Shown: positions 1 to 10,818 of the stretch, one piece after another
Layout of the letters: each line of letters begins with the position of its first letter
Numbering within the stretch: position 1 is the first letter of the stretch
DNA from: Ricinus communis
Taxonomy: Eukaryota > Streptophyta > Magnoliopsida > Malpighiales > Euphorbiaceae
Direction of reading: 5' to 3'
Assembly (NCBI RefSeq): GCF_019578655.1
Contig: NC_063260.1
Location: forward strand, 23,212,888 to 23,276,887
Length of the DNA stretch: 64,000 bases
Program-made: the position numbers and the translations under genes
Notes under the pieces: model-generated
Seen by the model: only the letters and a program-made list of their open reading frames with translations
The model's database searches: none
What the model was told of the DNA's origin: nothing

Positions 1-1304
1 AATTATATGCTAAAGATAGTATTTAGTATAGCCATTTATTTAGTAATCTCGTTGTTTACTTTAAGTATAGATCTAATGAATGAGATTTTGACGTGCCTTT
101 TCTTTTAGTCTCTCAAACTAATGTTGCAACTAAAGTTCTTTATACCTACATAGATTGAAGTAAAATTGGTGTCTCTATTACATTCAATCTAAATATGTTC
201 ATAATAATTATTATTGTTAAATTAATATGATAATTAACTATCAATAATAACTGAAAGTAATAAAGGTATAAAGGTAAAAAAATCATTTATTAAATAAATA
301 AATAACAAAATTTATATAAAAGTAAATATGCTAAACGCTTATGAAAATTAGCTTAACATATTTAACCCAATGATCATTAATGATATTAAATAAAAAGACA
401 TAAAATAATAAAGTAAAAGCTCTCTGTAGATCCATAATTTTTTCAAATATGAAGATTATTGGTCCTCACTCTCCACTTTCTCTTCTTGAAAAGCTCCTTA
501 TATCTTAAAAAGAATAATAAAAACTAAATTAAAGTGTTTATGGAATAACTATAGAGAAAATAATGATGGACAGATGTAGAGAGAAAATACGAGAAACTCT
601 CATCTTCCTCCATAATTAGATTTACAAATATATATAGAAGAGTCATCCCCTAAATAAGTTTTCTTAGAAATGTATATCCAATATAAGTTTATCTAAAAGA
701 TAAAACTTTAAGTATTTTTATCTTCACCAAATATTATCCTATAAATAACTCTTAATATAAATCCTAATATTTATATAAAATAATTAAAATATCCTATGGA
801 CTTTGTAATTTTTGGTCAGGCCTTGCAAGTAGCAGTCTATACGTCTTAATCTTGGGTCTTGACAGAAACATATCCAATTAAGTTATTTTTTTTAGTATTT
901 AGCTCCATATTTTCCTCTCTTCGCTAATATTATCTGAAAATAGACAATTAAAATTAAATGGTGTAGAAACTCATATTTTTACTATATTATATATAGAAAT
1001 CATATTATTAAAGCTCTAATATACCTTAAATATCTACATATAATTCGGACCTATCAACTGTTAGACATAAATTTGAGAGATTATTTGCTAAAAACATTTA
1101 AAATGGTGTATTCAATATTGAGCATAAATATAAGAAACTATCTACATAATAAAATTTAAATTGAAAATATTTAACATTCCATCAGCTAAACTGATTCTTT
1201 GTCATTTTCTAATTTTATAATTATAAATATCAAACAAATTATTTTTAATTAAATTAATAGTTCTCTTATAATTTTTTTATAAATATTTTGAATGATTGTG
1301 TTGA
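1..1304. other. AT-rich intergenic DNA
   Basis: Very AT-rich with stops in all frames. I see no gene, tRNA or clear repeat before the inverted-repeat element that starts at 1313. Confidence 0.6.
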
Positions 1305-1312
1305 TATTAAAA

Positions 1313-1619
1313 GGGCTAAATACATATTTATGTTCCTAAATTTGTATCGATTAGTAAGTTTAACTTTAAATTTAATCTAACAAAAATCTAAATTTTACTT
1401 TATTTAATATTTGAACACATTTAACTTTCAATTTAACCTAACATACACATGAATTTATTTTTTAGTAATATTTAACACTTGAACGTATTAACTAAAAACA
1501 TATGTTAAAAAATAGAAAATATAACAAAAAAATAAATCTAAGTATTTATTAAATTAAATTAAAAATTAAAATATTAAACTAACTATGATAAATTTAGGGA
1601 TATAAATATGTAATTTGCC
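1313..1619. mobile_element. MITE-like inverted-repeat element, 307 bp
   Basis: The ends are inverted copies of each other. The left end reads GGGCTAAATACATATTTATG and the complement of the right end reads GGCAAATTACATATTTATAT; similarity continues for about 35 bp through a shared CCTAAATTT block. A perfect 8-bp direct repeat, TATTAAAA, flanks the element at 1305-1312 and 1620-1627, as expected of a target-site duplication. It has no coding capacity. The end sequence and duplication length suggest a non-autonomous Mutator-like or hAT-like element, but the superfamily is inferred. Confidence 0.75.
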
Positions 1620-1627
1620 TATTAAAA

Positions 1628-2296
1628 ACTAGAATGAAGTATTATGTTATTTTCTTGGTTCAATTTTTAAATAAAAAAGGAAAATAAAAACCCACATGTA
1701 ATTCGATTTTGAAGGGAAAAAAGATCCTATTCCTATCACAATAATAATACTAATAATAAAAATGTAAAATTAATGGATGGAAGTTGCGCAAAAGTCATCT
1801 TCTAATTGATTCCTGAAAAATAGTCTCTGTATAAAAAGGAAAGAAGAAAAAGATATATATTCAACTTGGACATAATTAAAGGGCTTCAATTCATTAACCA
1901 TTGGAGTGGGAGAAGGGCTAAAACTACAGACAATTCTTGGAATCTCAATAATATTTATAAAAAAAAAACATATCTAAGCAGGAATGACATATTCAAACAA
2001 TAGAACAGGTCCAGACATTGAAGAACAGCAAGATTACACACGTGGATAATTTAATTTAAGCCTTATAATTTAACTCTCCTCTTTTTTCTTTTTTTCTTTT
2101 TTTGGTTTGCAAAACATAATTAATGTAATAATTGAAGGTCAACCATAACTGTTACAATAATAATATCTCAAAAAACTTAATAATCCTCCACTCCTTTGAT
2201 TTTCATACAATATTACAGTTTTCCTTCCGTTACTTCACCTAAAATGAGAGGGGAAAGTAAATTGCAGTAAAAAAAAAGAAACAAACATAAAAGTCT
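1628..2296. other. AT-rich spacer upstream of the tRNA locus
   Basis: AT-rich DNA with short homopolymer runs and no recognisable gene. Confidence 0.5.
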
Positions 2297-2338
2297 TTCC
2301 GTTGCCCTGTGACATCCTAACCGCTGGACGACAACGGA
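2297..2338 (-). pseudogene. truncated tRNA-Glu copy (internal deletion)
   Basis: Read on the minus strand, the first 25 nt are identical to the 5' end of the tRNA-Glu at 2420-2491 (acceptor strand plus D arm). After six unrelated bases (GTCACA) comes GGCAACGGAA, which matches the 3' acceptor end. The anticodon arm, variable region and most of the T arm are missing, so it cannot make a functional tRNA. The acceptor stem could still pair (TCCGTTG with CAACGGA). It lies opposite in orientation and about 80 bp from the intact gene, so it probably arose by inverted duplication plus deletion. Confidence 0.8.
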
Positions 2339-2444
2339 TCATTGGCTAGTAGTTCAACTACATAAGGATATAGGGACATTTTTCTATTCCAATCATAAAG
2401 CTGAGAAAGTAAGCAGTGATCCGTTGTCGTCCAGCGGTTAGGAT
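2314..2444. repeat. 28-bp perfect inverted repeat between tRNA-Glu and its truncated copy
   Basis: Bases 2314-2341 are the exact reverse complement of 2417-2444, separated by 75 bp. The match includes four bases (TGAT overlapping the start) just outside the mature tRNA, so the duplicated unit began slightly upstream of the gene. A transcript crossing both arms could fold into a long hairpin. Confidence 0.85.
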
Positions 2445-2491
2445 ATCTGGCTTTCACCCAGGAGACCCGGGTTCGATTCCCGGCAACGGAA
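2420..2491 (+). tRNA. trnE-UUC: tRNA-Glu(TTC)
   Basis: A 72-nt tRNA with a 7-bp acceptor stem (TCCGTTG with CAACGGA), discriminator A at 2491, a D stem closed by GTCC/GGAT, an anticodon stem TCTGG/CCAGG and loop CTTTCAC. The anticodon TTC is at 2453-2455. The T loop TTCGATT gives a good B box (GGTTCGATTCC). A run of six T just downstream (from about 2495) is a standard Pol III terminator. No intron, and CCA is not encoded, as expected for a nuclear plant tRNA. It decodes GAA. Confidence 0.95.
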
Positions 2492-2494
2492 TCA

Positions 2495-2500
2495 TTTTTT
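2495..2500 (+). terminator. Pol III T-run terminator of tRNA-Glu
   Basis: A run of T residues begins four bases after the tRNA 3' end, which is enough for Pol III termination. Confidence 0.7.
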
Positions 2501-3392
2501 ATTTTAATGGAGATCTGGTTTTTGTAGCCATCGAACAAAAGAGAATACCATTATATAAGTCAGTTTATATAACAAACTGTTCCAGTTTGCAGCAATCCTT
2601 ACAATAGATATATATTTTTTTAAAATTTCGAGTTTAGGCTTAAATGCTAATTTGTCCTGAACTTGTGATACACTATTTATTTTCTAAAGTTGCAATAAGA
2701 AATTCCGATAGATTAGAATTCCAGTTAGACAGTGCATAAATTAATTTTTCTAATTTAGTTATGTTTATCATAAAAAAGTTGTTATTTAAACATACTTTGT
2801 TTCTCCGTCATCTATTAACAACTTGGAGAGGAAATTAAATAATATATATTTTTTATTTGTCATAATAACCCTTTTTCCAATGTTTGGTAGATGATAAAAA
2901 TAATTCAAAAAATATCTATATGTACTTTTAGCCATTGAAGAGACGAGAGTCTTGGATGAACTAGTTAATATAAAATGGAGATTGAACTCTTACGTGCACT
3001 TCCACAGCAAATTCTGGGGCTGATTAGACCCTTTTGGCAACTTACAGACCTAATAAAACCAAAAACTTAAATCTTTGGGTCTATTTTTAATTGAGTACAA
3101 GTTCAAGGGGGGAATTTGGCATTTAAAAACTTTTTATTTTAAAAAATACAAGAAAATTCTCTCGACACAAGCCATGTGCCAGGATAATCATGTCAGGAAA
3201 ATAACTATAAAAGTTGCAACTTGCAAATTTACAATAGATTTGCACTTTTAGAGCATTAGAGAATGAGGTAATGCCAACTTATATCTTGGGGATAATAATA
3301 AATTTGAAACATGGTATGTGAGACTGCTTAACATGATTTCATTTTCTGGCAATACTTTTCAGCCACCTAAAAGGAGAGATCACATAAACATG

Positions 3393-3431
<39 letters not shown>

Positions 3432-3573
3432 ACATACATCAGTGCTCCAATTAAAGGGGAGAATTTACAATTAGAGCTACAAATAAGAACCCATTAAGAT
3501 TACACCTATTTCCTTATTTAGCTATTTAAATTCATTATTCTGTTCTGTCCTCAAATGTGCCTCCTCTTGCTTT
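2501..3573. other. intergenic DNA with a GA microsatellite
   Basis: No gene seen. It probably includes the 3' UTR of the minus-strand glucanase gene at its right end. The GA repeat at 3395-3428 is the only distinct feature. Confidence 0.5.
3395..3428. repeat. (GA)17 microsatellite
   Basis: Seventeen uninterrupted GA units, about 150 bp beyond the stop codon of the glucanase gene and probably in or near its 3' UTR. Confidence 0.95.
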
Positions 3574-6500
3574 TCAGGTACTTCCACCAGGGTATACACA
3601 ACCGTTATAACCTGCAACAAAGTGAGAGATAAATTCGGACATGTTACTTGGCATGAAAGAGAGGTTGGTAATTGTAAAGTCTGTTGAAGTTAGTGATTCC
3701 AATCTAAAGACAGCTATAACATATTAATTTACAAAAAAGTTAGAATTTTTAGACCTTGGTGGGACACCAACACCTATCAAGTTGCCATTAAAATTCAAAA
3801 GCCCATAGTCTTTTTACATTCTAATCATGCACCAGTGGGGATGCAGAATCCTGTATAATCATCTTTTTTGTTAAATTCTATTCTCATGATCTCTTTAATA
3901 AAGCTTAACTTATACTCCATTATGAAAGAGGAGTTGTCCACTAATTGTTCCTAAAATTATTCATCCACCTTATCATCATCTACTACAAAGTTGACATATG
4001 ACACACTCCTATTCTTTCAGCATCACACCACATACATAGGCCAGTATTTCATTTCAGGTATTGTAGATTTATTTATATAAAAAAAGAGCGGGAAGAGAAG
4101 AGCTGAAGTTTGAAGAGATTACTAGGATTTTTTGATGTCAGTGTAGCTGTCTGTGAGAAATCACAATTCCACGGGTTCTTGCTAGAAGTTTGGTAGTAGA
4201 GATTCATGGCATAAGCAGCATGTGATGCTAAAGTATTTGGCTCGAAACAAGCACCCCCTGGCTGAATTGGGCTGCAATCTATGCCTTGACCGCAGGCATA
4301 GTCTAGACTTGCCTGCAATTGGGCATCAGGAACACCAGACTTCGGCATGCACCAACCCGCTCCTGTTGGTTTTGTTGATGGAGTCGCAGGAGTTTTGGGG
4401 CTTGATGGAGTCTGATGATAAACCAGAAAGAATTTGCATTACTAATTATAGCAAACCAACCTAATACAAGAATATCCAAGCCACTTGCTGCATATATACA
4501 ACTTCAGAAAACATTAAAAGAAAAATCTGCAAAAACTCAAACCATGATAGTGTTGATAGAGGAAAGCCATATAATAGAACATAAGATTCCATAATTTTTA
4601 AAATTGTCCTGTAAGGACTTTTGGATAAGCTTCCAATTATCTTAATGAGAATTGGATTGTCATCAGCAGCTATTATTAGCTTAACCTAGAAAGTTTTCCA
4701 AGCTTTGGAAAGACCTGGTCAAGTTTTTAAAAGAGATTATTATGCAAACACGAATATTATTATCTCTTACCACACTAGCCTTTGAAAGACCGGCATCATA
4801 TGCCATGGAAAGGTCAGTTTTGAAAAGGCCAAAAGCTCTTTCGGAGGAAGGTCCAGGCTTCAAATCCTCATCATAGAGTGCAAAGAGATATGTATCTACA
4901 GACTTTCCAGGCATTAATGGGGTCCCAACTAATGATCTAAGGTGAGCAATCAAGTTGCCATTATAGGCTCTTGCGTTCTCAACGCTAGGACCAACTTCAT
5001 TGCTATCACCCCGGTAAGGCCAACCAGTCTCAGCAACTAAAATCTCGATATCCTTGAATCCAATTCCATTCAAGGCAGAACGCACAGCATCTACCTGTTA
5101 CAATCACCAACTAAATCATATTATACAAGCAGTAGGTATAATCAACAGTAATTGCCAAACTACAACGACAGCTACATTGGCAAAGGCACACAAATGTGAT
5201 TGCAAACATCTCTTGCATGTCCAGCAGCTAGCCTATGCATGCATTTGCACTGGAATTATTGCCAATAGTTTTTCTATCAATAGAATGGTCCCAGATGGTG
5301 GTCCCTCCAACTACAACATACAAGATCAGATTAGCCTTTTTCCTTCCTTCCTAATTCCTACTATTTACTCTTCTGGTTCATTAATAATTCAAATCTTAAA
5401 AGGACTTGTTTTAAAAATTATGGCAATGGCCAGCTTATCGTGGTGCACAACAAGTCACATCAAGTATAATTCAGTGCTCTATCATTTCTTGGAAAAGAAA
5501 AGCAGAAAAAGCAAGTCAGAGGGAGGAATTGGTTCCAAATACTTTTCATGACTCTTTTTTAAGCAGATGAGTGCACCCTACAGTGATCAATTTATCCTCG
5601 ACACAAAAAGAAAAAAAAAATGCATACAATTCGACTCAAGAAAGAGCCAAGTGAAAAGTTATAAGAAATTACGCAGTTTCACTTAAACATTTTTTCAGCC
5701 AAAGACTAAAATTTTCTATGTGAAACCAATTAATCTCACCACATCTGATTTCAGCAACAATAAAAGATAACAAAGGAAGCACCGCACCCTAAACCCATTG
5801 TGGGGGGGGGGGGGGGGGGGGGGGGGACGCATTTTTGTCTTTTCAACGCAAAATGCAAGATCTGATTGGGCGGTACAAAGAAGCTGCCCCAACCCAAGGA
5901 AACCTTACCTAAAAGTAACACCTAACTTCCATTAGGAATTCCCTTTAATTTGTTTAAAATTTAACTAAGGTAACGCACGAAGTAAACGCAAGTCCACAGA
6001 ATCTATTCCCTGAGTACAAAGGCAAACAAAACACTAATAACACTAATAACATCTCACCACACAAGCCTTTCTTAATGGTGCATTTGGGTCCCGCCCATCA
6101 ATTTTACTTTTCTTTCTCTCTAAGTTAAAATAGCGATTGAATAATTGCTGAACTTAACTGACCTGAGCATCAAACATGTTCATGTACTTAATCCCATTAC
6201 CCGAGTCAATTCGTCCCGAGTTAGGTTGAAACAAGCAAAAAGCCAAAGTCTCGGGTCTGGGGTCACTCTGGTAAGCAAAAAAGGGATAAGGATTGATAGT
6301 AAGCGGAGACCCATTATCTCTTTGGAACTGCAATAACCCTTTCATGGTATCTTGATAAGACGGGTTAAACAACCCGGAAGATGGCGGGTCGGACTGAGAC
6401 AACACTGCCATAGAATGTACGGTTGACACCTTAATCTTGCCACCCAGTGATGCAGCATTAAGCGCGTTTGCAATATTTTGCATTGCTGGTAATAACTGAG

Positions 6501-7223
6501 AGATTAAATTTTGATCTCCAGATAAAACTACCTGTCATAAAAGAACAAAGAATGTTGATGACCAGTGAGCTTTGGTTCAGTAGTAAAGTTGTTGTTTCTT
6601 TTTTTCTTTTTCAATAATATACTGCATTCGTCATTCAATTACTATTATGACCTCGTTACCAACGGTGATGAGGATGATGTTGGTAGCGGGGTAGTAAGGT
6701 AAGACGTTTGCGTTGATCCATTGAGTTGCGGAGTTAGGATCGGAAGCTAAAGCAGGAATATCGCCATTTGCTGCACCGATAACGACGCCGATTCCGGTGT
6801 TTGCAAGAGCTTTAAGGACAGCTGGATCGGCACCGTATAGTCTTACTTTCTGTATGGCTGTTGATTGTAGAAGCTTCGCGCTGGCCGTCGGTGGCGGGAG
6901 GTTGTCGGCAACTAAACCATAGTTAATGCCAATAAACGACTGAGAACCTGCAAATAACAGTCAAATTGTGATAAGAACAGAAAAATAAGAATTGCTAAGA
7001 TGGAAATTAGTGTCGTTCTGTAGCGGTGGCGGTGTTGAATTTAGTGTCAGAAAAAGGAGGCCTTGTAATTAGTGAAATAAGAAAGAAAAAAATAAATAAG
7101 AAAAGAAGAAGAAGAAAGGCTAAAGAAAATTCCCAATAATATAGAATAGAACTTACTGGACAAGTAGAAATCTCGGAGGAGGAGGAGACAGAGAAAGAGA
7201 AAGTTGAGTGTTGAAAAGGCCAT
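3574..7223 (-). CDS. GH17 glucan endo-1,3-beta-glucosidase with X8 (CBM43) domain
   Basis: Six exons on the minus strand: 7223-7157, 6947-6652, 6531-6163, 5094-4771, 4411-4123 and 3611-3574, giving 460 residues. The start ATG opens a hydrophobic signal peptide (about residues 1-22). The GH17 barrel follows (SFIGINYG, then VGNE with the acid/base Glu121, then ETGWP with the nucleophile Glu266). A Thr/Pro/Ser linker (353-370) leads to a C-terminal X8 carbohydrate-binding domain starting at GWCMPKSG. The enzyme should hydrolyse beta-1,3-glucan (callose) in the apoplast. The last 38-nt exon supplies NGCVYPGGST and the final X8 cysteine; reading through the intron instead would stop at 4073 and lose it. 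No C-terminal hydrophobic GPI tail is visible. Donor 2 (GAG|GTCATA) is weak. From memory the closest Arabidopsis match is At4g34480, whose neighbours also match here. Confidence 0.93.
5802..5826. repeat. poly-G tract (25 G) in glucanase intron 3
   Basis: An uninterrupted run of 25 G on the plus strand, hence poly-C in the gene's sense transcript, inside the intron between exons 3 and 4. The exact length may be unreliable in any assembly. Confidence 0.9.
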
Positions 7224-7416
7224 TTCTCTTGCTTCTTTCTTTTGTGTTGTTTTTTAAGTGGTGTAGATGTGTAGTGGAAGTGGGTGAATTTTGAGGTTAA
7301 ATAAGGTTCTCTGTTTTTGAAAAGTATAGCTGCAGGAGAAAGGAAAGTGAGGTGAGTTGGAGAGTTAGAAGCTGGAAGGGAAGTACTATAACGGTAACAA
7401 AAGTCAAAAAACCTTT

Positions 7417-7424
7417 TATTTATA
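7417..7424 (-). promoter_or_regulatory. candidate TATA box of the glucanase gene
   Basis: TATAAATA on the minus strand, about 195 bp upstream of the ATG at 7223. The spacing fits a leader of roughly 160 nt. Motif match only. Confidence 0.4.
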
Positions 7425-10400
7425 CAGAAAGAGTGGGGGCTTTCTGAGTAAGATTCAATGCAATTAATCAATAACATTAGCTGGATGTTCTCGTGGAGTG
7501 GGACCTGCTGCTGTTCACACCTCTAGAGGATCATCATCATTTTATACCGGGTGGGTGTGGGGAGGTTGAAGCAAATTCTGATAGGCAAATGCTAAACTTC
7601 TGTTTAGAACGAAAACATAAATACATATGTAATGTCTTAGTGGGTGGGTATCATAAAACTTTGAACTCAAAGCATAAATGATGAAAAATATAAGACAATA
7701 TGACTCCTTAGTAATTAGTTAAAGAGATCTTATGTTTATTATTAACATATTAATTATGGTTATAGAGAAGGGAGGATTAAGCTCTAATCCGAAACATACT
7801 TGAAGGAGCCAGGAAGTCGCTTTCTATCCTCAAATGCCCCTTGTCATACGGTTGGCTCAGAAATTACATGGAAAAAATGGCTGAGAATACTTCGCTTTCC
7901 CAGTCCCACCTACTCTGGTGTGGACATCCGACTTCCAATTTCTCTGGTCTCACAAACTTTTATAAGAAGCGACATCCAAAATGGGTACAAGGTGCCCAAC
8001 TGCCATTCTTTTTTTCCTTCTTACAGACTTATTTTGGTCATGAACATGATGTATTGCTGCCCAACAATTCCACCACTTCAAGCCGTAAGATCCACAAGAT
8101 GAACAAAACAAGATGCATTAGTATAAACTAGTTACTTTCTATATAATTTATTTTTAAAAATAATGAGAATGTGTATGGTTCATTTAGGAATAGACAAAGA
8201 CAATATCCATGAATTAGTTACACTAGAAACATTTTAATCTTGATATTTCCATTTCTTTTTTTAAGTTAAGGTATCATCTCTTTCTAACTTTCTTTTTTCC
8301 TTTTCTTACAAACCACTCCAGCCTGACAAGAAGAAAATTCCATATATAAATATATCATACAAGTGTACGAAGACCATGTGGTCAGCCCTGAACATGCTGG
8401 GGCCAAAAATGTGTAACTGATGTATGGTAATGGGCTGCGAGGTATGCCGTAGTCACTCACTCGTGGTAGGCATCCAAAATGTGCATCTCTCAGGATCAGT
8501 TGTTGGACTATGATCCGTGACTCAACGAAGTTTTTATTTTGAACTGGATAAGATAGGTAATATAATATCAGTTCTCTGCTGGACGAGCAAAAGTTGAAGA
8601 ACTGAAGCATATTCACTGTGCTCACAAATTAGATTCACATTCTTTGATTCCAATTGTCTACAACAATACGCATTCACCATTCTTCTCACCTGAAGATGAG
8701 TATACATTAATCACTTTCAAGTCCACTAAAAACTAAATTCTCTTTCCAAATGCCTAATGCTTTTTTGGGTTTCCAAATGAAACATTAGATAAGGAGGAAT
8801 AATAATTACATGGACAATTCCATGGCTGTAGTATAGTTACTCTTCCACTTATTATACGGGAACGGATGGAACTTTACCTTTGAAGTTTGACATATTATAC
8901 TACACTATATCTTCTTATTTAATAAAAATATATTACAAACACTTTTCTTTTCTTTTTATTATTAGATTTTCTATGAACCCGCCATGATTTTTAAACTGAG
9001 AAAGCAAAAGTACCCCTATTAGTTTATGAAAGCATTTTGACCTTCTTTCAACCTTAACTTTCTCACCACGGTTCATCCCTTCCACCATCACCGTTCATAT
9101 CCTCCATCGCCACCGCTCTCAACCCACCTTCAACCGATAAACAAGACAACAAGACGAGGAACAAGCAAATGAGTTGCAGGCGCAACAAAACCTAAAGAAG
9201 AAGAAGAATCAAGAAAACAACCTAAATATATAAATTTTAAACAAAAACATGAAAAAGTAAATGGGTGTCAATCGGCTCAACCATCGTTGCTTGTAATGTT
9301 TGTTCAACATGAAGGATAATGATGTTGTCTAGCGCATAGGATGCCACAGTGCAGATGCTATAACACTTTTGAGTGTGTTTGTGCGTAGTCATTCTCTTAT
9401 AAATAATATTTAATAAATTAAAAACAAAAAAAAGTAACTTCATTCCATATTAAATAACTGATAAATTTATTATTCAGTAGTTAATAAATTTTAATAATGA
9501 TCTTTATAATTATTAATTATTAGAGGAAATATTTTTAAGGAAAACTAAAATATGAGCAAGTAATTGATAAAAAAGGCATGGGAAATTCGTTTGCGCTTTT
9601 TATGAAAGATGAAATATTTAGCTAGAAGGCGTAGGTATTATACTAAAATAGAAAAAGATTATATTATATATATTAGTATTTTGTCCGTGCAATAGACAAC
9701 TATTATTATTAATTTTGAGTTTACAAAAGAATTTGTTAAAATTTTAATGACTTGTAGTTATTTATTATTTTAATAAATAATAAATACAAGAGACTTTAAA
9801 AAATATGAATTGACAGATTATGAATTATGTATAGAAAGTTAATATTATAAATATAACTAATATCCTATTTTAAGATTAAAAAAATTAATTTATGAATTAA
9901 TTATTATTAAAAATATAATTTGATTTTGGACAATAAATTATTATACAGTTAAAAACTATTTCTAAGACTACTACTATTGTTTAATTAAAAAGGCAATTTA
10001 TGTAATTACTAGATTAATTGTATCATTAATGTCAAACTATACACCAATATAATATTTACCTGGTAAAAACAAACTTATATATTAAAGAACCCCTATTTAA
10101 CAGATGTCATGGCAAGAAAAAATTGATTATCTCAAGGTTTATATGTGACAAATAACAGGGACAAACAGTGCTTATTCCAAATTAAATTCCATATTGAAAA
10201 ATCTAACCAAGTATATAATAGCTATCCTATTACCACAACCCAATCCAGCCAGGTAAGTATTCTTCATGAAAGAGTTCTTCAACAAAAAGACATATTAGCT
10301 ATGAAGAGTATGCCTCGCCTCAATTGAGAGCGGGCCCTTGTTATCATCGTTTAACATCTCTTTCTTAGTTCGCAACATCAAATTTCTTTTTCAATTAATG

Positions 10401-10818
10401 TCTGCATTAAGAAACCCATCACTTTTACCTTCTTTGTTTCTACTGTCAAATTTCCATGATCACACAGTCTCAGCTTTAGAAAATATTTCTTCCATCAACA
10501 AAGGAATTACGATGGATTCAGACAATCAAATAAATTAAAGACCTTCAGGGATCAAAATAATACAAAACTTCGTTCTCATTACAACGTAATGGCAGTCGGA
10601 AACTCCTCACAACAAGACAGACATCTAGAAACAAACAACAGGAGAAAAAGAAAAATCAAGCAGAATTTTCCAACAGATGGTTATACCCAAAAAAATAAAC
10701 ATGAGAGATGACCATATATTGACAGCAAATTGAATTGAGGGAAAAAAAAATGTGTGTTTGAAGCCACGCCAGAAAGCAAAAATAAGAAACTGGAAACCTG
10801 ATCTGCAATAAGACTCTA
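7425..10818. other. intergenic region between glucanase and CAP genes
   Basis: About 3.4 kb. The part near 7425 is the glucanase promoter region and the part near 10600-10818 is probably the 3' UTR of the CAP gene. Stretches around 7800-8130 and 8280-8630 are less AT-rich and hold short open frames on either strand, but I recognise no protein, splice structure or RNA family in them. Confidence 0.5.

Noticed and set aside
4073..4122. Open frame continuing past the X8 domain to a stop at 4073
   Set aside because: The tail does not resemble the family and lacks the last X8 cysteine; the 38-nt exon at 3611-3574 restores both.
7800..8130. Plus-strand open frames of about 100 codons in two frames
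   Set aside because: No family resemblance, overlapping frames, and no plausible splice or promoter context.
8284..8625. Minus-strand 113-codon open frame
   Set aside because: Composition is random-like and the start is not an ATG-led conserved domain. No known motif.
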